This document shows positions 1 through 6,102 of a stretch of 6,842 nt of DNA, one piece after another (the stretch's first letter is position 1; every line of letters begins with the position of its first letter). Both the position numbers and the translations under genes were made by a program. The DNA lies in NCBI GenBank assembly GCA_007118195.1, contig SKSA01000146.1, positions 1 to 6,842 of the forward strand, written 5' to 3'. The DNA comes from Anaerobacillus sp. GTDB taxonomy: Bacteria > Bacillota > Bacilli > Bacillales > Anaerobacillaceae. The notes below the pieces were generated by a model that was given only the letters and a program-made list of their open reading frames with translations, ran no database searches and was not told where the DNA came from.

Positions 1-1044
1 ATTCCGGGGGATGGAATTGGTAAAGAGGTAATGCCAGAGGCGCTACGAGTATTGCGGACCGTCGCTGACATTCACGGGGGCTTAAAGTTTGAATTTGAAT
101 CACATCCGTGGGGTTGTGAATATTATTTAAAGCATAATGAAATGATGCCAGAGGACGGTTTAGCGCGTTTAGAAAATAGCGATGCAGTATTTTTAGGCGC
201 TGTTGGCTATCCGAAACTTGTCCCCGATCATGTATCCTTATGGGGACTGTTAGTGAAAATAAGACGAGGTTTTGAACAAGTAATTAACGTTCGTCCAGCC
301 AAACAACTGGTCGGAATTCAATCACCTCTCGTTAATCCTCGTGACTTTGATTTTATCGTCGTACGTGAGAATAGTGAAGGAGAATATAGCGAGGTAGGTG
401 GACGAATACATAGTGGCTCAGATGAAGTAGCGATCCAAAATGCTGTTTTTACACGAAAAGGCGTTGAGCGAGCAATGGAATATGCCTTTAAGCTTGCTGA
501 ACAAAGGCAGGGCCAGGTTGCAAGTGCAACGAAGTCGAATGGAATTGTTCATTCGATGCCGTTTTGGGATGAAGTTTTTCACGACGTATCTAGCAGGTAT
601 CCAAAGATTAAGAGCGACTCGTTCCATGTCGATGCTCTTGCTGCATTTCTTGTCACTAAACCACACACATTTGACGTTATCGTCGCTAGTAATCTATTTG
701 GAGACATCCTAACAGATGTTGGAGCAGCAATTATGGGAAGTATTGGGATAGGCCCAGCTGCTAACATTAACTTAAACGGGAAATATCCTTCGATGTTTGA
801 GCCAGTCCACGGCTCTGCACCAGACATCTACGGGCAAGGAATCGCCAATCCAGTTGGGCAAATTTGGACAGGAAAAATGATGCTTGACCACCTCGGGGAA
901 TCGGAATTGGGTGATAAACTTCTTGAAGCAATCGAGGGTACTTTAGAGGATGGTGTAAAAACAGCTGACATCGGTGGTACGTCATCAACAACAGAAGTGA
1001 CCGATGCCATTATCGAGAAACTAAAAACCGTATGTAAAGTGTAA
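1..1044 (+). CDS. Tartrate/D-malate dehydrogenase (decarboxylating), 5' end cut by window
   Basis: NAD-dependent beta-decarboxylating dehydrogenase of the isocitrate/isopropylmalate dehydrogenase superfamily, predicted to oxidise D-malate and/or tartrate in the cytoplasm. The frame is open from base 1 and begins IPGDGIGKEV, the usual N-terminal strand of the family, so the ATG at 31 is internal and only about 5-12 residues are missing; 347 residues are visible. Counting from the first visible residue: the subgroup signature PWGCEYYLKHNEMMP (36-50); GAVGYPK followed by PDHVSLWGLL (66-84), which in LeuB would read GAVGGPKW; VRENSEGEYSEVGGR (121-135); likely catalytic Lys178 in SATKSNG; metal-binding aspartates at about 211, 235 and 239 in the NLFGDILTD signature; and the nucleotide loop EPVHGSAPDIYG (267-278). 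These favour the B. subtilis YcsA / E. coli DmlA type over LeuB or isocitrate dehydrogenase. Substrate choice between D-malate and tartrate cannot be read from sequence. No frameshift is seen. A terminator follows directly, so it ends its transcription unit. Confidence 0.9.
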   Translation: MPGDGIGKEVMPEALRVLRTVADIHGGLKFEFESHPWGCEYYLKHNEMMPEDGLARLENSDAVFLGAVGYPKLVPDHVSLWGLLVKIRRGFEQVINVRPAKQLVGIQSPLVNPRDFDFIVVRENSEGEYSEVGGRIHSGSDEVAIQNAVFTRKGVERAMEYAFKLAEQRQGQVASATKSNGIVHSMPFWDEVFHDVSSRYPKIKSDSFHVDALAAFLVTKPHTFDVIVASNLFGDILTDVGAAIMGSIGIGPAANINLNGKYPSMFEPVHGSAPDIYGQGIANPVGQIWTGKMMLDHLGESELGDKLLEAIEGTLEDGVKTADIGGTSSTTEVTDAIIEKLKTVCKV

Positions 1045-1063
1045 GGAATTTATATCGGGTCTT

Positions 1064-1096
1064 AAGCTGCCTCATCTCTTTGGGAGGCAGCTTTTT
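1064..1096 (+). terminator. Intrinsic terminator of the dehydrogenase gene
   Basis: A perfect 10-bp stem, AAGCTGCCTC (1064-1073) with GAGGCAGCTT (1084-1093), a 10-base loop, and a T run at 1092-1096. It starts 20 bases after the stop codon. Confidence 0.9.
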
Positions 1097-1103
1097 GTTG
1101 ACG

Positions 1104-1167
1104 TGTCCACGTGTGGTGACAAAGTGAATTTTTTCACATGGTGCCTGACACCATGTGAAAAATTCAC
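1104..1167 (+). repeat. REP-like dispersed palindromic element, copy A
   Basis: The first module is TGTCCACGTGTGGTG (1104-1118), identical over 15 bases to 2462-2476, with a CCAC-GT-GTGG core. The second is a 44-base near-perfect inverted repeat (1124-1167): GTGAA, a T run, CACATGGTG, loop CCTGA, CACCATGTG, an A run, TTCAC. The arms differ only by six T against five A. The centre GGTGCCTGACACC (1140-1152) is the same core as in copies B and D. The element begins 7 bases after the terminator T run. It is not a standard terminator for a known gene, because the gene already has one. A mobile REP/MITE-like origin is inferred from the repetition. Confidence 0.75.
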
Positions 1168-1173
1168 AATAAT
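1145..1173 (+). promoter_or_regulatory. Candidate sigma-A promoter of the HD-GYP gene, inside repeat copy A
   Basis: CTGACA (1145-1150, one mismatch to TTGACA), a 17-base spacer, and AATAAT (1168-1173, one mismatch to TATAAT). The -35 box is the centre of the repeat's palindrome, and the right arm forms the spacer. Transcription would start near 1180, leaving a leader of about 78 bases. A weaker alternative is the -10-like TACAAT at 1207-1212, which has no good -35. Confidence 0.35.
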
Positions 1174-1244
1174 CAAAAAGGTGTTTCATTATTCATAGTT
1201 TTGCCATACAATTAATAGACAACAAGAATTCGGATTATTTACAT

Positions 1245-1249
1245 AGGAG
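1245..1249 (+). promoter_or_regulatory. Ribosome binding site of the HD-GYP gene
   Basis: AGGAG with 8 bases to the ATG at 1258. It supports that start codon. Confidence 0.8.
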
Positions 1250-1257
1250 TTGTTAGT

Positions 1258-2382
1258 ATGGCGATAAGTATTGGGAAGGGTTTGAAATTACTATGGTTAA
1301 TTTGTATTATCGGTGTAATTACTTTAACGTTCATTTACTTAATTTTAGGGGAACGATTTGATAGTTTATATTTTCAATTTCTAGCGGTATTAACACTTGG
1401 TTATTTACCTTATACGTTAACGTATCGTTTCTTTTCAACGAATACACAGCAATATCTTTTATTTATCAACATGAGTATTGTTACACTAGCAATTAGCGTA
1501 ATGTTGCCACTGTCGCATTCAAACCAGGTGATCGTCATTTTTTTACCGTTATTAGCCATCCTATTTAATCATCGAGCGATCTTTTTATTATCTGGAATAT
1601 TTTCGCTTTGTATTTATATTTTTATGGATTTAATAGGCGGTATTCATCAATCAAGCTTATATGAGATGATGCTCGAATTAAGTTTATTAGTAGTTTACTT
1701 GCTCCTTCTGAGAAACGTACTAAAGCTATTAGTAAAGCAATCAAAAATTAACTTTTTATTCGAAAAAACGGTCAATACGTTAATTATGGCGGTTGAGGTA
1801 AAAGATGATTATACTCAAGGGCATTCAGTCAGGGTATCTGACTACACTATGATAATCGGTACATATATGAAAAATAAAGGTTATGAAGTAGATTTAGAGA
1901 GCTTACGAATCAGTTCAATTTTACATGATATAGGAAAAATTAAAATACCAGTTGATATTTTAACTAAAGAAGGAAAGTTAACGGCTGAAGAATTTAACGT
2001 CATAAAAAAGCATTCTAAGGATGGAGCCGACCTTGCTCAAGAATTGGAATATCCAAAAGACATTGTTGACTCTATTCTTTATCACCATGAAAGGTTTGAT
2101 GGAAAAGGTTATCCAAGTGGTTTAAAAGGAGATGAAATCCCATTAAAAAGTAAAATCATTGCACTCGCTGATACTTTTGATGCACTTACAAGTAATCGTC
2201 CCTACAGAAACGCTTTTACTGCAGATAAAGCATATGAAATCATCGTTGAAAATATGAATACACAGTTCGATCCCTCATTCGAGGATATATTTAACGCAGT
2301 TTTCCATGATTTCGTAAAATACCAAACATCAAAAAAAGATGTTCATGTAGTTAAGGATTTCAAGTTAAAAAATATTAATTAA
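1258..2382 (+). CDS. Membrane-anchored HD-GYP protein, predicted cyclic-di-GMP phosphodiesterase
   Basis: A 374-residue protein with an N-terminal membrane part and a C-terminal HD-GYP domain. About six hydrophobic segments are seen (roughly residues 10-30, 38-56, 66-84, 89-104, 106-125 and 138-158), then a short linker and the catalytic domain from about 165 to 355. All expected metal and substrate residues are present: His189 in YTQGHS, the HD pair His223-Asp224 in HDIGK with Lys227, His252, His276-His277, the GYP loop DGKGYP (281-286), and Asp305 in ADTFDAL. In this family an intact set means hydrolysis of cyclic-di-GMP. The membrane part resembles no sensor domain I can name and has only short loops, so the input signal is unknown. 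There is no GGDEF domain in this protein or in the window. It has its own terminator and probably its own promoter, so it is monocistronic. The HD-GYP assignment is firm; cyclic-di-GMP as substrate is inferred from family knowledge. Confidence 0.9.
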   Translation: MAISIGKGLKLLWLICIIGVITLTFIYLILGERFDSLYFQFLAVLTLGYLPYTLTYRFFSTNTQQYLLFINMSIVTLAISVMLPLSHSNQVIVIFLPLLAILFNHRAIFLLSGIFSLCIYIFMDLIGGIHQSSLYEMMLELSLLVVYLLLLRNVLKLLVKQSKINFLFEKTVNTLIMAVEVKDDYTQGHSVRVSDYTMIIGTYMKNKGYEVDLESLRISSILHDIGKIKIPVDILTKEGKLTAEEFNVIKKHSKDGADLAQELEYPKDIVDSILYHHERFDGKGYPSGLKGDEIPLKSKIIALADTFDALTSNRPYRNAFTADKAYEIIVENMNTQFDPSFEDIFNAVFHDFVKYQTSKKDVHVVKDFKLKNIN

Positions 2383-2417
2383 GTAAATGGAAGTTTGTTT
2401 TTGGCAAAATGTATCGT

Positions 2418-2458
2418 AGAAGCGCCCTTTCTCCATAATGAGACAGGGCGCTTCTTTT
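2418..2458 (+). terminator. Intrinsic terminator of the HD-GYP gene
   Basis: A 10-bp stem, AGAAGCGCCC (2418-2427) with GGGCGCTTCT (2446-2455). A secondary TCTC/GAGA pairing lies inside the loop, and TTTT runs 2455-2458. Confidence 0.9.
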
Positions 2459-2461
2459 GTA

Positions 2462-2522
2462 TGTCCACGTGTGGTGGACGTTTTTTGGTATTTGTCTTTT
2501 TATGGTGTCTGACACCGAAAAA
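2462..2522 (+). repeat. REP-like dispersed palindromic element, copy B
   Basis: Starts with TGTCCACGTGTGGTG (2462-2476, identical to copy A). It forms a hairpin GTCCAC (2463-2468) / GTGGAC (2474-2479) followed by six T. A middle block GGTATTTGTCTTT (2487-2499) matches copy C in 12 of 13 bases. The perfect 13-base palindrome GGTGTCTGACACC (2504-2516) is flanked by TTTTT on the left and GAAAAA on the right. It lies between the HD-GYP terminator and the channel gene and ends about 20 bases before that gene's ribosome binding site. Confidence 0.75.
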
Positions 2523-2542
2523 TGGTCATACTATAGGGGATG

Positions 2543-2549
2543 AAGGAGG
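2543..2549 (+). promoter_or_regulatory. Ribosome binding site that sets the channel start at 2558
   Basis: AAGGAGG, complementary to the 16S rRNA tail, lies 8 bases before the ATG at 2558. The in-frame ATG at 2540 overlaps the upstream side of this site and has only GGGG directly against it, so it is an unlikely start. Confidence 0.85.
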
Positions 2550-2557
2550 GCTATAGG

Positions 2558-3583
2558 ATGTTATTAATATATGATCTTATGAAGATTGTTGTAAAAATAA
2601 GAAAGATAACGCTTTTCTTATTAACCTTTGTTTTTTTAATTGTTAGTTCATTTTTCATTCATTGGTTAGAGCCTGAAATGTTTGAAAATCCATTTATCGG
2701 TTTTTGGTATGTGATGACGACGGTAACGACAACGGGATACGGCGATTTCGTTCCCGAAACGACGCTTGGTAGGATTTTTGGTCTTTTCTTATATTTTTTT
2801 GGAATTGGATTAATTGCCATTGTGATTGGAAAAGTGGTTGAAGGATTTGGAATGTACCGAAAGCTAAAGGAGGAAGGAAAGTTGAGTTATAAAGGAAGGG
2901 GGCACTATGTCATCATAGGATGGTCCAATAAGGCAAAGCATGCGATGAATGAAATTTTAGAGATTGATGAAAATGCGAATATTGTCGTCATTGATTCACT
3001 TCCTAAAACACCGTATGAACATGAAAAACTTTACTACATTAATGGTGATGCAACAGATACGCATACATTAGAAAGAGCAAACATTTTAGACGCTAGTGCT
3101 GTATTAATTTTTGCAAGAGATAACGAAATTGATCCTGTTTCTGCAGACGGAAAAGCTTTAATTATTGTTTCTACGATTGAAGGTTATGCTGTGGAAAAGG
3201 AGAGAGACATTTATACAATTGTTGAAATAATAAAGGAAAAGCATATCCCGAACTTTCAACATGCTAATGTTGATGAGTTCGTGATCGCAGATGAGGCACT
3301 TTCTGATTTAATGGCCAAAGCGGCTGTACATAAAGGGTCTGGTAAACTCGTGATGAAACTTTTAGGTAGGAAAAATGGCGTTGATTTATGGAAAATAAAA
3401 AAGCGTCATGTTTGGAAAACGTATAACGATGCTTTTGAAGATTTAAAAAAAGTAGGGGCAAATTTACTTTCTGATCGTAATGATTTTAACCTCTTTTCGA
3501 AGTTAGACGAAGCAATTCCAGAAGATGCAGAGTTATTTATCATATGTAATAAAGAGACGTACAAAAAGGTAAACCATCAATAG
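2558..3583 (+). CDS. yugO: YugO-like potassium channel with RCK domain
   Basis: A 341-residue two-transmembrane-helix potassium channel with a C-terminal regulatory RCK (TrkA-N) domain. Counting from the ATG at 2558: helix 1 at about 18-36; pore loop and selectivity filter TTVTTTGYGD (54-63) with the GYG triplet at 60-62; helix 2 at about 71-94; a linker EGFGMYRKLKEEGK; then the RCK fold from HYVIIGW (116 on). A Rossmann acidic position is visible in VVIDS and a second-strand motif in INGDATD. The last ~80 residues form a further C-terminal regulatory part. The nucleotide-loop glycines are degenerate (GWSNKA instead of GxGxxG). In B. subtilis the nearest-looking protein, YugO, conducts potassium, shapes biofilm electrical signalling and is co-transcribed with the small protein MstX. 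No mstX-like frame is present upstream here. The 2540 ATG would add six residues but has no proper ribosome binding site. I found no clear sigma-A promoter between the preceding terminator and the start. The channel assignment is firm; yugO orthology is probable. Confidence 0.88.
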   Translation: MLLIYDLMKIVVKIRKITLFLLTFVFLIVSSFFIHWLEPEMFENPFIGFWYVMTTVTTTGYGDFVPETTLGRIFGLFLYFFGIGLIAIVIGKVVEGFGMYRKLKEEGKLSYKGRGHYVIIGWSNKAKHAMNEILEIDENANIVVIDSLPKTPYEHEKLYYINGDATDTHTLERANILDASAVLIFARDNEIDPVSADGKALIIVSTIEGYAVEKERDIYTIVEIIKEKHIPNFQHANVDEFVIADEALSDLMAKAAVHKGSGKLVMKLLGRKNGVDLWKIKKRHVWKTYNDAFEDLKKVGANLLSDRNDFNLFSKLDEAIPEDAELFIICNKETYKKVNHQ

Positions 3584-3647
3584 GTAGTTAATGGTTGATA
3601 GTTTCGATTTGAAAAGGATTAAGAAAACAATCAAAGCTGTTTGCTAC

Positions 3648-3679
3648 AAGAGGCTGCTTCAATAGCGAAGTAGCTTTTT
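3648..3679 (+). terminator. Intrinsic terminator of the channel gene
   Basis: Stem GCTGCTTC (3653-3660) with GAAGTAGC (3667-3674), containing one G-U pair. It can be extended at the base by A-U and G-U pairs, and TTTTT runs 3675-3679. It lies about 65 bases after the stop codon. Confidence 0.75.
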
Positions 3680-3691
3680 GACTTGAAGATA

Positions 3692-3859
3692 TCCACGTAT
3701 GAAAATTTTGTGGTATTTGCCTTTCTAGGCTGCCTCCCCTGTAAATAGTACCTAAAGGAAATTTTCACTTTCTATGATTAATAGCTATACGGCTACAATT
3801 TCATCCGTGTTGGTGAAAGTGAACTTTCATTGGGTCTGACACAATGAGAAAAGGTTCAC
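3692..3859 (+). repeat. REP-like element, copy C, split or decayed
   Basis: The front module TCCACGTATG (3692-3701) and the middle block GGTATTTGCCTTT (3712-3724, 12 of 13 bases as in copy B) sit at nearly the same spacing as in B. About 95 bases without a counterpart follow. Then comes a degenerate palindrome: GTGAAC (3819-3824) with GTTCAC (3854-3859), and CATTG (3828-3832) with CAATG (3842-3846), around GGGTCTGACACA. A further 9-base inverted pair links TTCACTTTC (3764-3772) and GAAAGTGAA (3815-3823). This is most of the gene-free stretch 3584-3987. The rest of that stretch holds a terminator at its left and the promoter/operator region at its right. I see no other gene in it. Confidence 0.55.
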
Positions 3860-3889
3860 ATACTTTTCACGAATCATCTTTATAAGGTG

Positions 3890-3918
3890 TTTACAGTAAA
3901 TACTCGATAGGGTATTAT
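3890..3918 (+). promoter_or_regulatory. Sigma-A promoter of the CoADR-rhodanese-TusA gene
   Basis: -35 TTTACA (3890-3895), a 17-base spacer, and -10 TATTAT (3913-3918). Each box has one mismatch to consensus. The predicted transcription start is near 3925, giving a leader of about 63 bases. The spacer and -10 box are covered by the two operator-like repeats. Confidence 0.75.
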
Positions 3919-3932
3919 ACCCTTATAGGTAT
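3900..3932 (+). promoter_or_regulatory. Two tandem CsoR/CstR-type operator-like inverted repeats
   Basis: Site 1 is ATACTC-GATA-GGGTAT (3900-3915) and site 2 is ATACCC-TTAT-AGGTAT (3917-3932). They are separated by a single base, with centres 17 bp apart. Each departs by one base from a perfect ATACCC-N4-GGGTAT dyad. Where they meet they also create the perfect palindrome GGGTAT-T-ATACCC (3910-3922). CsoR-family repressors, including the persulfide sensor CstR that controls rhodanese/TusA genes in Firmicutes, bind GC-tract dyads of this form. The sites cover the -10 box and predicted start, which fits repression. Assignment to CstR rather than the copper sensor CsoR is inferred from the gene downstream. 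No regulator gene lies in the window. Confidence 0.65.
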
Positions 3933-3973
3933 AAAGTGAAGAATTTCGTAAAATAATATGATACAACACCTTA

Positions 3974-3980
3974 GAGGAGG
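3974..3980 (+). promoter_or_regulatory. Ribosome binding site that sets the start at 3988
   Basis: GAGGAGG lies 7 bases before the ATG at 3988. The in-frame ATG at 3958 has no ribosome binding site and would add ten residues ahead of the FAD-binding strand, so it is rejected. Confidence 0.85.
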
Positions 3981-3987
3981 TAATATT

Positions 3988-5958
3988 ATGTCTAAAAAAA
4001 TTGTGATTATCGGTGGAGTTGCTGGTGGTGCAACAGCAGCAGCACGCTTACGTAGAATAGATGAAACATCTGAAATTGTTATGTTTGAACGAGGGGAACA
4101 TATTTCTTTTGCCAACTGTGGTCTACCATATTATATTGGTGGGGTTATTGAAAACAGAGAAGCGCTTCTCGTACAAACCGTAGAAGGTATGTCCAAAAAA
4201 TTTAATCTCGATATTCGTAATTTAAGTGAAGTAACGAAAATTAACCGCCAAGAAAGAACAGTAACAGTAAAGCGCGTCAAAACAGGAGAAGAATATACAG
4301 AATCGTACGATCAACTAATTTTATCACCAGGAGCGAAACCGATCGTTCCACCAATTGAGGGCATTAATGACGCTAACAATATATTCACATTACGTAATAT
4401 ACCAGATACTGATCGCATTAAAGCGTGGGTAGATGATAATACTCCGAAAAAAGCTGTTATAATCGGTGGTGGCTTTATCGGTTTAGAGATGGCAGAAAAC
4501 CTCCATCACCGCGGTGTTGAGGTCACAATTGTGGAAATGGCTGATCAAGTCATGGCTCCTCTTGACTATGAAATGGCGTCGATCGTTCACAATCATATTG
4601 AAGAAGTTGGTGCGAACTTAATTTTAGAAGACGGAGTAAAAGCATTTCAAAAAAATGGTAAAAAAATCATTTTATCGAGTGGAAAAGAGCTAGATAGTGA
4701 TATCACAATTCTTTCCATTGGAGTTCGTCCAGAAAATGAACTAGCAGTAGGGGCGGGTCTTGCCGTCGGTGAACGTGGCGGTATTTTAGTAAATGAGCTT
4801 CTGCAAACCGAAGACCCACACATTTATGCTATTGGTGATGCCATCGAAGTAAATGATTACATTCAACAATCACCAACAATGGTTCCATTAGCTTGGCCGG
4901 CTAATCGCCAAGGCCGTATTGTTGCCGATAATATTTACGGGAAAAAGTTTTCTTATAAAGGCACGTTAGGAACTGCGATTGCAAAAGTTTTTGATTTAAC
5001 TGTTGCAGTAACTGGTAATAACGAAAAAACGTTAAAAAGATTAGGTCTTCCTTATGAAGTAGTTCATGTTCATCCAGCATCACACGCAGGCTACTATCCT
5101 GGTGGATTCCCTGTATCATTAAAGCTAACCTTTAATCCAGAAGATGGGACAATCTATGGCGTTCAAGGTGTTGGGCGTAATGGAGTAGATAAGCGAATTG
5201 ATGTTATTGCGACAGCCATTAAAGGTGGCTTAACGATTTATGACCTACCTGAATTAGAACTAGCGTATGCACCACCATTTTCTTCAGCGAAAGATCCGGT
5301 AAATATGCTAGGATATGTCGCAGCCAATGTTGCCGATGGAGTATTAAAATCATTCCATTACAATCAGGTCGATCAATTAGTAGCGAATGGTGCAACTTTA
5401 GTAGATGTTCGTGAAGAAATGGAAGTAGAAATGGGGACGATTGAAGGCTCTATTAATATGCCACTTGGGGATCTCCGAGATCGCCTAGAAGAATTACCGA
5501 AAGATAAGCCAATATACGTATTTTGCCAAGTTGGTTTACGAGGATATTTGGCAACAAGAATTTTGGAAGAACACGGAATGGAGGCTATTAACCTTAGCGG
5601 TGGATATAAAACATATGCTGCCGTTTATGGAGGCGGATCAGACAGTTCAATCGATGATATTGGCGCAACAAAACAACCAACGAAGGAAACAAGTGCAAAA
5701 ACACACGAAGCAGATATCGTCATTAATGCTTGTGGTCTTCAATGCCCAGGCCCTATTATGAAAGTTCATCAAGCAATTAAGTGTTTAGAAGACGGTCAAG
5801 TAATTGAAATAAGTGTTACTGATAATGGCTTTACTAAAGATATTAAGGCCTGGTGTGAAAAAACAGGTAATACCGTCTTAAAACAAGTTTCAGAAAAAGA
5901 CAATTATAAAGTTTGGATTAGAAAAGGAAGTGCGACTGCGGTTCAGACAAATAGTTAA
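3988..5958 (+). CDS. CoA-disulfide/persulfide reductase fused to rhodanese and TusA domains
   Basis: A 656-residue, three-part cytoplasmic sulfur enzyme. Residues 1 to about 445 form a flavin-dependent CoA-disulfide reductase: FAD loop VIIGGVAGGATAAARL (6-21), active cysteine Cys44 in SFANCGLPYYIGG, NAD(P)H loop VIIGGGFIGLEMAE (157-170), second FAD contact IYAIGDA (279-285), and tyrosines 369 and 427, which probably correspond to the two active-site tyrosines of characterised CoA-disulfide reductases. About 455-550 is a rhodanese domain with its cysteine loop CQVGLR (Cys513). A Ser/Thr/Lys-rich linker (about 551-573) follows. About 575-648 is a TusA domain with the CPxP motif at Cys586 and an extra Cys582. 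All key residues are intact. The likely role is reducing CoA persulfide or polysulfide, with sulfane sulfur passed between the three cysteines. The operator-like repeats at its promoter support a role in persulfide response. It appears monocistronic. B. anthracis CoADR-RHD has only the first two parts, so the TusA extension is the notable feature. Confidence 0.93.
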   Translation: MSKKIVIIGGVAGGATAAARLRRIDETSEIVMFERGEHISFANCGLPYYIGGVIENREALLVQTVEGMSKKFNLDIRNLSEVTKINRQERTVTVKRVKTGEEYTESYDQLILSPGAKPIVPPIEGINDANNIFTLRNIPDTDRIKAWVDDNTPKKAVIIGGGFIGLEMAENLHHRGVEVTIVEMADQVMAPLDYEMASIVHNHIEEVGANLILEDGVKAFQKNGKKIILSSGKELDSDITILSIGVRPENELAVGAGLAVGERGGILVNELLQTEDPHIYAIGDAIEVNDYIQQSPTMVPLAWPANRQGRIVADNIYGKKFSYKGTLGTAIAKVFDLTVAVTGNNEKTLKRLGLPYEVVHVHPASHAGYYPGGFPVSLKLTFNPEDGTIYGVQGVGRNGVDKRIDVIATAIKGGLTIYDLPELELAYAPPFSSAKDPVNMLGYVAANVADGVLKSFHYNQVDQLVANGATLVDVREEMEVEMGTIEGSINMPLGDLRDRLEELPKDKPIYVFCQVGLRGYLATRILEEHGMEAINLSGGYKTYAAVYGGGSDSSIDDIGATKQPTKETSAKTHEADIVINACGLQCPGPIMKVHQAIKCLEDGQVIEISVTDNGFTKDIKAWCEKTGNTVLKQVSEKDNYKVWIRKGSATAVQTNS

Positions 5959-6019
5959 AATCTATGGGGAAATAGTTACGTAAGCTGTTTTTATCATAGG
6001 TTACCTTCGTTCATAAATG

Positions 6020-6048
6020 CCGTACCACATTTGATTGTGGTGCGGTTT
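6020..6048 (+). terminator. Intrinsic terminator of the CoADR-rhodanese-TusA gene
   Basis: A 10-bp stem, CCGTACCACA (6020-6029) with TGTGGTGCGG (6036-6045), including one T-G pair, and a 6-base loop. The T tract is weak (TTTCCTTTC). This is the only intergenic region in the window with no repeat element after its terminator. Confidence 0.75.
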
Positions 6049-6102
6049 CCTTTCATTCTCATCTTCATAAATTCTTTATATCCTCTTTATAAGTAAAATT
6101 AA

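Noticed and set aside
418..1010. Several open frames on the minus strand and in other plus-strand frames across the dehydrogenase gene
   Set aside because: They overlap a clearly conserved enzyme, show no recognisable domains and have no convincing ribosome binding sites.
3264..3461. Minus-strand open frame of 65 codons inside the channel gene
   Set aside because: Lies wholly in the conserved RCK part of the channel and resembles nothing known.
3584..3889. Riboswitch or T-box leader before the sulfur gene
   Set aside because: The promoter lies at 3890-3918, so this stretch is upstream of the transcript; the remaining leader of about 63 bases is too short and unstructured.
3900..3932. Tandem dyads as a copper-responsive CsoR site
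   Set aside because: Possible by sequence alone, but the downstream gene handles persulfide sulfur and no copper gene is present, so a CstR-type reading is preferred without being proven.
3915..4115. Minus-strand open frame of 66 codons over the promoter and N-terminus of the sulfur enzyme
   Set aside because: It is antisense to the FAD-binding motif and the operator region; its content is explained by the opposite strand.
4901..5119. Minus-strand open frame of 72 codons inside the sulfur enzyme
   Set aside because: Antisense shadow of the reductase domain with no independent support.
5531..5761. Plus-strand open frame of 76 codons spanning the rhodanese-TusA junction in another frame
   Set aside because: The main frame carries the rhodanese and TusA motifs through this region; the alternative has no motif.
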